From contig CM035152.1 of the NCBI GenBank assembly GCA_020205615.1, forward strand, positions 148,480,166-148,544,165: a stretch of DNA of 64,000 nucleotides, written 5' to 3'. This stretch comes from Panax quinquefolius (taxonomy: Eukaryota; Streptophyta; Magnoliopsida; Apiales; Araliaceae). Position 1 is the stretch's first letter. Each line of letters opens with the position of its first letter. The notes beneath the pieces are model-generated. The model worked only from the letters and a program-made list of their open reading frames with translations. It made no database searches and had not been told where the DNA came from. The position numbers and the translations under genes were made by a program. This document shows, piece after piece, positions 54,876-64,000 of this stretch.

Positions 54876-57173
54876 GTGGTATCAGAGCCAAACCTTTATG
54901 CAAATTATTAATTGTTCATATTTGATATGTATATTGATATGTGTTTAGAACAATTTAATTGGGCATAATTTTGTTGTATAAAATTAAAAAAAAAAAAGAA
55001 GAGGGAAGCCGAAATATCTTTCCGGAAGTCTGTTGAGATTGAGCATGTAAAGCACGTTTATGGATCATCAAAATCGGCTTGTTTGTTTGATTTCAAGTAA
55101 ATCTTGTTTGCGCCCAATCGGCTCATATGTGGCTCGGATCACATAGGTCAGGGATCAACTCATTTGTGCCTAAAGGGATCACGTGAATCAATCTTCAAGG
55201 CAGGAAAGTAATAAGAATATGGGATAACAGGATTGGTATATTATATATATAAAAGTTATCAGGATATTTTTTCATAAGTATTCTAATGATTACTTATATA
55301 TTATATATATATTATATATATTACCGTTATATATATATATAATATTCTCAAATATTTTATAATTAAAATAAAAAGGTTTATTTTAATTTTAAAATTAGAT
55401 TTCATGCTAACTAATTAGAGTTGGAATTGGATTCCATGATAACTAATTGGAGTTGAAATTGGATTTTATTTTTTCTAAAATAAAGGATTTTATTTGTGAA
55501 TAGGAAGTAAATCCATCTTTCCTTAAATAAAGTAGTTTATTTAGATATGAAATAAGATTTCATATTATTCAAAATAAAAGAGTTTATTTGTGAATAGGAA
55601 AGAGAATCCTAATTTCCTTAAAATAAAGGAGTTTATTTAGATATGAAATAAGATTTCATATTATTCAAAATAAAGGAGTTTATTTGTGAATAGGAAAGAG
55701 AATCAAGTGTTTCCTTTAATAAAGGAGTTTTTTTTACATGGAATTGGATTCCATAATTAATTAAAATAAAGGAGTTTATTTTGATTAAAGATTTTGATTA
55801 AAATAAAATAGTTTATTTTATTCAAAATTGGATAAATTAAAATAAAATAAATTTTTTTTGATTTAAATTTGGATTAAAATAAAGGAGTTTATTTTGATTC
55901 AAAAATAGATTTTATACTAACTAAATTTGCCCATTAAATGATATCAATATATATATTAAATGTTTATTATTCATAAGATGAATGTTATTTATTGATGCAT
56001 ATATATGATGATGTGTATGATAATAAATGGGATTGATTATGGACTATTGACCAATGTGATTGGATTTTATTTTAGTTGGATGCATGAATGTATGGGTTTT
56101 ATTAAATGGGGTCTGCAGACTTCGCCCACTCTAATTTTTCTTAATGTAAATTCTATCTTCCTCCAATGTACTTCCCATCGATCACGATCAAGGTTTCTAT
56201 TTATTTTAAATAGTTTTGTAATAGGAATAGTTAGAATTAATTTTGAAGAATTGGAGATCAAGGAGCAAGAGCGCTTGAAGACCCGTTTGTAATGGAGCCG
56301 GGTTTAAATGTAATAGTTATATTTAAATATTAATTCTTGCACTCTGGGGGTTTGACCTTTTGGTTCACTTGGTGGCTCTAGTGAACCAAACTAGAATAAA
56401 GTCCATAATCAATCCGGGTAGAATATAGTATTCTATATGTGCATGCTTATACTATATATATATATATATATATATATTATGCAAACATGCTTCGCATGTT
56501 CATTAATATGACGCGTATTTTATATATATATGTGCATGTGCGCTAAACAAGATGAGACAATTAATAATAAATCCCTAAAAAAAATTTTTATATTAAGTCC
56601 TAACCGTTCAAAGATATTTGGAATATCGAACGTCGCCTTCTAGCATGATAAAATTAATAGAGTATTAAATATTTAATATGAGTTTGTTGTGTCACCACAA
56701 GGCAAGTATTAAGTATTTAAGATGTTAATTTATCACATTTGATGCTTATAAAGAAAATTGAACAATATTGTTTTGTTGTGTCACCACAAGGATGATATTT
56801 TTCTTTTTGAATATATGGAGTGCTAGGTTGAACTTAACTTGGATAATTTTGATTCGGATGTGCCACCACTTGATCAAAATAATCTAAGAGGCAAAAAGAA
56901 AAGGATTTGCATAGTTGATGTAATTGACAAAAGTTGTCTACCTATTTATTTATATATAGTTTGTTGTGTCACCACAAGGCTATATACATTTGAAATGGGA
57001 TCTTTATTCTCACTAGCAAATCTTTAATTAGATTTTCTTAGAACTATATAAGTGAGGTAATATAGTTTGAAGAAAATAGTGGGAGATACCAATTTAAAAC
57101 AAGACCTAATTTATTTTGGTAATTAATAAAAGAATGTATGTTAAAATGTTGTTAATTACAAATTCATTTATAG
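54722..57173 (+). promoter_or_regulatory. Predicted leader intron (copia G)
   Basis: Same donor as in the first copia element. The acceptor is TTCATTTATAG|AATTTT at 57173/57174, 9 nt before the gag ATG at 57183. Conservation of AG with a C-to-T change before it (CAG to TAG) is compatible with selection on the acceptor but is weak evidence alone. Confidence 0.45.
55373..55895. repeat. Array of AAATAAA/TTTATTT hairpins (copia G leader)
   Basis: Counterpart of 25613-26141, with a similar number of units (often AAATAAAGGAGTTTATTT) and the same intervening segments. Confidence 0.8.
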
Positions 57174-57182
57174 AATTTTACA

Positions 57183-57886
57183 ATGTCTAAAATTACTATC
57201 ACTACGAAGCATATTAGATGCTAAATTAACTGAATCAATTAAGCGGATTGGTTAAGGAATTTGAGAATAGTTCTCATGGTGAAAAGTTATCTTATGTCCT
57301 TAATAAACGCCTATCCTCAAGAATGGTTGCAAACAATGCCTCTAAGGAGGAAGACATTGCTACTTTTAGAAAGTGGCAAGATGATGCACTGATTGGCTCA
57401 ATGCATCATGCTCGCATCTATGAGTAACGAGCTTCAAATACAAGATGAAACTATGGATGCTCCTACTATATTCCCGCACATCAAGTAGTTGATGGTGAGG
57501 AAAATAGGACCGATAGATATCGGATATCTAAGGAGCTCTTCCGATCTAGAATGACCAGAATGACACTACAAAGATGGATAAAAGTCCTTAACATTATCAA
57601 TTTGATTGATCAATTAGACAACGAGTTTTGTCATGGATGGAGAGTTGAGCCAAGATTTGATCTTGCACTCACTCCAGGACTCCTTTCACAATTGTTGTGA
57701 ATTTTTCATATGAACAAAGCTAGATATCACCTGTTGATTTGCTTAACATATTGAAAAATGTTGAGAGTCACTTTCCAACCAAGAAAGATCAAGTCTTACT
57801 GGTAGGGGCCAAAGGATCTTCTGAAAAGAAGAATGATTCAAAGAAGGTAAATAGAAAGGCATAAACAAAGGATAATAAGAATAAAA
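57183..57886 (+). pseudogene. Copia G gag remnant
   Basis: It starts like the first copy and contains WLRNLRIVL-type sequence, IMLASMSNELQIQDE and a SHFPTKKDQVLLVGAK segment in different frames. There are many small indels. It is cut at 57886 by the LTR of H. Confidence 0.75.
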
Positions 57887-59752
57887 TGTTAGGTTTGTAA
57901 TATTCAAGAACGCAATCAAATTGCAAAAAATAAGCGGAAACGTGTAAAAATCAGAGTTTAAAAATTTTTACAAACCATATACCCGAATCATCCTTTATGC
58001 ACAATTATTAATTAAACGAAAAAGATGAATAAGAAACATACCCTTGAAGATCCAAGCTTCCTCAGGTACAAGTTCACATCCAATCCTTTTCGCGTTCAAC
58101 TTGAATCCACCGGGTTTGGTTCCTTCCTTTGATCAACGTTAGCCACTCAAGTGTTTGGCCTCTAGAGGTGATCCACCAAGGAAGAAGAAGGATTTAAGAA
58201 GATGGGTGGTTGGCTAAACCCTAGTTTTTCTATCTCTATAGAAAAAGAGCATACTCTCCAACATTTGGAATTATAACGTAGTTCGAATATCTGATATAAG
58301 ACTCCTCTTATAAAGATATCAAGTAACCCTATTAAAATAAGGTATTATTTAATTAAACTCTTTTAATTAAATGGGCTCCCTAATCTTATTAGGGATAATT
58401 AATTAAACTCCTTTAACTAATTTTCCCTCCTAATCCTATTAGGAATAAATGAGAGTATTTATATTAAATTAATTTCTAAACTCTTTTAGAAATTAAAATA
58501 ATAATAATAATTGTAATAATATTAATAAGACTCCTCTTATTAATTTATATTTAATATTTCTAAAATATTAAATAATAAATATTAAGCTATTTAATTTATT
58601 CTATCACCATAGATTAAATTAAATATGCATAACTTATATTATTACGATTATGCCATTAACTTCTTAAATAATTATTCTTCCTTTTATGGTGTGACCCTTT
58701 AGGTTCTCCATATTAAACCTAGGTTGTGAATAAATCAATTAGAACAATTCTAATCTTATTTAAATAAATAAATTAAACAATTAATTTATTTAAATAAATA
58801 ATATTTATTCTACAATAAGGATAAGCCTCCCTAGCGATCATCAACGACTTTCCGGATAATATAGATTTCAACATTAATCATAAAAAAGAACTTTTGAGTA
58901 AATAGTTACCGTACAATTCAATCCTTCCACCATACAATGTCCCAATTAAATATAAGACATGGAATTACTTGTCAAGTCTTATTTTATTTAATTATATGTA
59001 TTTCGATCCTTAAATGCACAACTCAAATAATACAAATTAGAAATTCCTTTCTAATTTCATTACCGCTTGGCCAAGGACTCTTGGGTTGTCATTTATCGAA
59101 TCACATGGGACATTCTCTTCTTTTAATAGAAGTGGTAGATTCTTTATTGATCATACATTATCTCCATGTACAACTTATTATACCCAAGCATACCCTTTGA
59201 TATACCCTAAGGGTCTTAAGGAATAAGTCAAAGTATAACTCATCATACACAAGATACTATGATGATCTCAAGTCCAAGGATCACTGTACTACTATAACTA
59301 CAGAAATCCTATTGACGAAGCAAGTAAAACTCCATTAGGTATTCCTTACTTGGCGAGCCACGTTCGATGAACTTATTCTCTAATAAGTACCTACATACTT
59401 GCTTTAGTGTCTCCACACAAATGATCATGAGATCAATCATCATCATCAATGAGAAAGCAACGTATGTACCAATCTATCAGGATTCACTAATCCCCAATTT
59501 AGTAATCCAACGATTGGGAACTATTTTAGTTTTAAGCTTTCTAAGAATTTAGATCTCATTAGAATGATCATCATCATTATTCTAAAAGCATTGCTTAAAA
59601 CTATGGGTTTATCACATATTATAAAACAAAGATCATGTAGATAATTAAAAGCCTTTAATAAATTAATACTTTTTATTAATAAATGAATAAGATTGTTACA
59701 AAGTATATGCTTTATCATCAAACATGATTGGCTTGTGTGCATACTACTTTCA
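57887..59752 (-). repeat. Copia H 3' LTR
   Basis: 1866 bp, inverted relative to the G LTR and of the same subfamily. With 53018-54875 it forms a long inverted repeat separated by about 3.0 kb. Frames 58937-59200 and 59521-59742 are shadows. Confidence 0.9.
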
Positions 59753-59763
59753 ATCTCCCACTT

Positions 59764-61890
59764 GCACTAAAGCCAATCGTCATGGTATCTCATACTCTTC
59801 TTCTCTAAGTGGACGATTATCCCTTCGTTGGATAAGCTTTAGTTAATGGATATGTAATGTTGTTCATGAGAGTCCACTATCTCTATAGTGATTTCCCATC
59901 TTTCAATGATTCTAATAATCAAATGAAAGTGCCACAACACATGTTTAGATCCAAGATGAGACTTAGGAGCTATTCCTAGTTCTGTAATGAACTTTTAATC
60001 CAAACAATCAACTTGCAGCTTCATTTATAGCTATATACTTTGTCTTTATCACTAAACCAGAACTCTTTTTTGTTTGGAACCTTTTCAATTCATCGCACCT
60101 TTGTTCAAGGTAACGCTTTACCTTAAAGTGGATTTTTCATTGTCTTCGTCCGTCTCGAAAAACTTGAGTATGTAAAGCCCTCTAGCTTTAATTCGGACCC
60201 ACCATGTATGCTCACATCCTTAGTCTTGGGTTAAGAACTTTAAGATGTTTTTCAACGTCTTATAGTGATCTTCTCCGAGTATATATGACCGATCAACATT
60301 AGATCTTGTATATTTCATTGCATATGATGATAGTCATCATGCGATCTCTCTTTTCGTGAGTCTGTGGGGACTATAAAGGAGATACACTCCATAGCTCATC
60401 GACATGAGACATCTCTTGGAGTTTGCCATGCTAAGCGACTTTAGCATCAAATGAATATACGTTCCTTGGGTTAAGTCGAGCATCCTCTTGTATCTATCTA
60501 TATAGATTTTATCCCCAATTAAGATACTCTTCCCAAACCATTCATGGAGGAATGTTTAGACAACTTTATCATTAATGATTGTAGCATTAGTATGTCATTC
60601 CTTATCCGTAGTATATCAACATATAATATTAGGAATGTCACGGCGCTCCCACTGTCCCTTTTGTACACACTAGAACTCTTACCTCATCGTATGTAACTGG
60701 ATCATCATCTTCTATGATGTGTACCTCATCATCATCATCTATGATGAATCCATACCTCCTAGGTATCTTGATGACTATTCGATTTACGATTCGGTTTGTG
60801 GTACAACAGTTCATCTATAAGTTCCTCTTATTTGATTTATAGTGTTTTGTGGTTCTTGAACTCTTCAAGATCTATTATCCTCCCACTAGCCCCTTCAATA
60901 ATAAACACCTTTATCTTAGAAGGCAGCGTGTTTCGCAACAAACACCTTTTGCTAAGTAGGATTATAGAACATATACCCTAAACTTACTTTTAGGATGTCC
61001 CACAAATTGTACTTGTCAAATCTTGTCCCAAGCTTATCCTTTGAAACATTTTCACATAAGTTGGACAACCCCTTAACTTAACATACTTAAGATTAGGAAT
61101 CCTCCTGTTCATAACTTTTATGGAGTCTTGGGGTAGAATTTTGAGGTTACCATTTTCAGAGATATCTGACCATTTCTAGGACATTATCTCGGAAGGATTT
61201 GGAATGTCGGTAAAATCATTATGGACCGCACTATGTCCAACAAGGTACGATTTTTCATTCGGATACATCATTCAATTATTGCGTATCGGGATGTGTCCAT
61301 TATGAGAAAACCATTTGAGATGATCTAGAAACTTATTGCACAAGTATTTATTCCTTGATCTAATCAAAGAATCTTAATACTTTGCCAATTTGTTTCACTA
61401 CGAATTCTTTGAACCTTTCAAATAATTCACACTTGTATTTCAACAAATACATATATTCAACTCTTTGAATGATCATCTCCTTTTCTTATATTATTTTGTT
61501 CAATTTATAAAATAATTTTCCACGTAAGTCAGTATACAAAATCTATTAAGTAATATTTCGATTCTATACAAAACATTATTATTATAAATAGAACAACAAT
61601 TGTTCTTAAATATAATACCAAAGATTTCATTGTCCAACAATAAAATGGAAATAATGTTTTCAACAAGAACTAGAATACAATAACAACTTATTGACTTAAT
61701 AGATTTGCCGTAGCATTGCTAAACTATAAGTTTCTATGGCTAATATGGCAACCTTTGCTACATTTCCGCACATAGGATTACTTAAATTTGTTTAGCTTTC
61801 TACTTACATTTGGTCCCTTCATAAATCTATATTTATGATAACCAAAGTCTCAGTATCTAATACCCAAGTAGAACCTTGACTTAAAGAAAA
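59764..61890 (-). pseudogene. Copia H pol remnant
   Basis: The complement of this interval matches the pol remnant at 28256-30496 piece by piece. RNase H end at about 59780-60010, RT at about 60540-60720, the DDDDEV linker at about 60730-60750, integrase tail at about 61020-61080, protease at about 61850. Its large deletions are at the same places, so the truncation was present in the common ancestor, i.e. this is a non-autonomous lineage. All frames are broken. Confidence 0.78.
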
Positions 61891-62202
61891 ATTTATTTTA
61901 AATTATGAACAAAATTGTATTTATAATGAAACTTCACTAAGCTTCTTTTGGTTAGCTCGCAAGATGCTTCTCGTAGTTTTTTTCCGGTGTCCGGGCTTAT
62001 TGCGATTGGAAGCAAGCTCCTTTGCTATCCGTATCAAGATTGTTCTTATTATCCTTTGTTTATGCCTTTCTATTTACCTTCTTTGAATCGTTCTTCTTTT
62101 AGGAAGATCCTTTGGCCCCTACCAAGAAGACATGGTTTTTTCTTGGTTGGAAAGTGACTCTCATCATTTTTCAACATGTTAAGCAAATCAACGAAGTCGA
62201 TA
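61891..62202 (-). pseudogene. Copia H gag remnant, partial
   Basis: Reverse-strand gag end and gag-pol linker, matching about 28000-28250 of the first copy (SHFPTKK segment near 62130-62160). It ends at the insertion point of LTR I after CGATA. The plus frame 61948-62157 is its shadow. Confidence 0.72.
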
Positions 62203-64000
62203 TGTAAGACCCGAATTTTATGAAATAAAAGTATTCAATTTTTATAATTACTATTCATGAGTTACTTATTCATGATTCTTTATTCACGAGTCTTATTCAT
62301 GAGTTCTTATTCACGAAGTTACTATTCATGAGTTACTATTCACGAGTTACTATTCACGAGTACTATTCATGAAGCATGATAATTTTTTTTCATAAGAAGG
62401 CTTTACTCAATAATGGTTACGGTAATTATTATTCGATATTTTATTGAGTTAATAATTCATTCGTTGATATTTTATATTCTTTGTTGTTTTGATAATTGTC
62501 ATTTACAAGTATCTTTCATTATCGAAGCAATAATTCATATTATTTGAATAATATTATTAGATAACATTATTGGCAATGTCTAGAAAGTTACATAAGGAGA
62601 GGTTTGGTCATCTAATTGCTTGGCATGAAGATGAAGAAATTCTTATTGAAAGCCCCTCTTTCACAGGAAGCTATCAGTTGTCAATATTGTGATTTTGTAA
62701 TATTATTTGTGAATAATTAATTATTGATTTATATGATGAGGAAAATATTGATTTTATGTGGATATAGATGGAGAAAATTTTTAAAATGACAATTATTGAA
62801 AATTAATATTTTATCTTTTTTACGATAAAATAATTCATTTAAATATATTATTTTAATAATATATTAACGGTGATATTTTTACAATGAATGTGGGATATAT
62901 GAGTATATGAGGAGGAAGAGTATTTTTGTGGCATTAAATGTTTAACACATATTTTTGTGTGTTGGTGGACACAATTATTGATGAAATTTGATTATAGCTT
63001 TGTAAAATCGCATGTTTGTGGATTTGGTCAATTTTGTTTGGAATTTGGAAAACTTTCTTCTGCAAAGTTGTAGAGAATTGAATTTCCTATAATAAATCGC
63101 GAGATTCGAATTTTCTGATGAAAGGGCTATTTATTATGAATTATTGAAGTTCAAGCTCAAAATAATTGATTTTTGGGAGTTTAAATTATTTTTGTTAAGA
63201 AAAACGTTTTTGTATTTTTTTGGACATCATTAACATGTGTGGCTGGTGTTTTGACCAAAAGGTGGGCTAAGGAAAATTTGTATAATTATATTAATATTAT
63301 ATTAAATTTTTACGCTTTGGTGTTCTAAGCATTTTCCTATAAATAGGGTGCTTGGGTTAGAATTGAAAATCACACCGTAAGCTGAAGTTTTCTCTCTATA
63401 TTATCGAGCGTATTCTTGTGAGTATTTTGAGTATACTTTGAGTATTTCTATACTGGTGCAAGTTAGATTCGGCGTTATTTATTCAAAATCTTTGCTTCTT
63501 TTTGAGGTAAGGGATAGTAAAGGGATTTTAAGGGTTATTATGTTTTTAGTTTCGAAATTTTTCTGAACCATCAAAATTCTGGAAAAATTTGAAATGATAT
63601 TTTGATGAGTTTTGTAGATTGTGTCCAAAAATGGCGATTTTTGGATGTATAGATTAGGAGTTATGGATTTTATGAGAAAAGACTATTTTAAAAATAACCG
63701 CTTATAAATCCTTGTGATTAACTCCAAAATTGATGAAATTTTTATTGGGAGTACATCTATATAATATCAGTATACCGTGTAAATTTCAGAATTTTTGGAT
63801 AAAAGTATAATTTATGATAAATGTTTAAATATTCGGTGGTTTTGGCCATATGAAAAATAGTAAATGAATTTTTAAAATTTAGAGAAAATATATGTTCAAT
63901 ATGGGACTATGTTATACTAAATCCCAGAAAAGAAATATTTTTGGAACTGATTTGGTATTTTTCATGAAAATATTCTAGTTATGAGTAAATGAATTAAATA
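62203..64000 (+). repeat. LTR I, gypsy type, runs out of the window
   Basis: It begins TGTAAGACCCGAATTTTATG, same family as elements B and the solo LTR. It carries an inverted GTGAATAGTAC array (62268-62372), the conserved block (62598-62668), a TATA box (63341) and the donor TTTGAG|GTAAGG (63506/63507). The acceptor would lie beyond the window. Confidence 0.88.
62268..62372. repeat. ATTCA(T/C)GAGTTACT minisatellite in LTR I
   Basis: About eight copies of a 13-16-bp unit, the reverse complement of the GTGAATAGTAC motif in element A, close to the LTR start. Confidence 0.85.

Larger units (their letters stand above)
53018..57886 (+). mobile_element. Copia element G, left part
   Basis: 5' LTR 53018-54875, primer site 54877-54889 (TGGTATCAGAGCC), leader with hairpin array (55373-55895) and the three TTGTG palindromes, then gag from 57183 to the point where the inverted copia LTR of H starts at 57887. 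Same family as 23180-32380, but the LTR differs in the segment around 54380-54560 (TTTATAAGAGG instead of CTATAAATAAG), a subfamily it shares with H. The rest of G is either beyond H and the window edge or lost. Confidence 0.88.
57887..62202 (-). mobile_element. Copia element H, inverted, right part interrupted by LTR I
   Basis: Reading plus: complement of a full LTR (57887-59752, TGTTAGG...CTTTCA), complement of the polypurine tract (59753-59763), then pol and gag in reverse to 62202. The LTR border at 57887 is exact, which favours an independent insertion into G over an inversion of G's own 3' half. The remainder would lie beyond LTR I, outside the window. Confidence 0.8.

Overview
The window is a stretch of AT-rich plant (flowering-plant) heterochromatin built almost entirely of nested transposable elements. 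I find no host protein-coding gene, rRNA or functional tRNA gene. The plant assignment rests on chromovirus-type Ty3/gypsy and Ty1/copia LTR retrotransposons with an initiator-Met tRNA primer site, a hAT element of the plant TTF-type/dimerisation-domain group, a candidate plant SINE and AT-rich satellite-like LTRs. All reading frames related to known proteins are broken retrotransposon gag/pol or transposase.

Layout, left to right. 1-2460 is AT-rich flank with a candidate MITE whose core is a C-rich minisatellite, followed by a SINE-like unit. 2461-47402 is one hAT element with 8-bp target duplication ATAAGAAA on both sides. It is split inside the last codons of its transposase by a 43.3-kb block (3658-46961) flanked by TTTTG on both sides.

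That block is a minus-strand Tekay/Del-like Ty3/gypsy element (element A), itself hit by at least five insertions. B (5443-13778, plus) is a non-autonomous element with two 4.0-kb LTRs around a 325-bp core, TSD TTAGT, in A's 3' LTR. C (18432-23179 plus 32386-32442) is a 4.8-kb LTR-like unit in A's gag-pol. A 9.2-kb copia element (23180-32380, TSD GATGT) sits inside C. A solo LTR (33103-35700, TSD GGTGC) sits inside A's gag. D (38136-46691, minus) is a rearranged gypsy relative in A's 5' LTR.

To the right of the hAT element, E (from 47783, minus) is a second non-autonomous element of the B type. Its 5' LTR is hit by LTR F (52066), F by copia G (53018), G by inverted copia H (57887), and H by gypsy LTR I (62203), which leaves the window.

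Three kinds of non-coding structure recur. First, the gypsy-type LTRs carry a TATA box, a consensus splice donor about 100-170 nt downstream and, near the far end of the LTR, a plant-type branch site, pyrimidine tract and AG. This predicts an intron lying within the LTR. The copia elements show a matching arrangement that would splice the LTR leader to about 10 nt before the gag start. Second, these predicted introns contain arrays of short hairpin units: ATCTTTG-N10-CAAAGAT every 40 bp in gypsy LTRs, and AAATAAA-N4-TTTATTT about ten times in copia leaders. Third, a conserved block with a GGAAAG/CTTTCC hairpin is found in nearly all gypsy LTRs.

Repeat copies differ mainly by small indels clustered at a few spots, often near CG sites. 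This may be long-read consensus error in methylated repeats, so individual frameshifts should be treated with caution.
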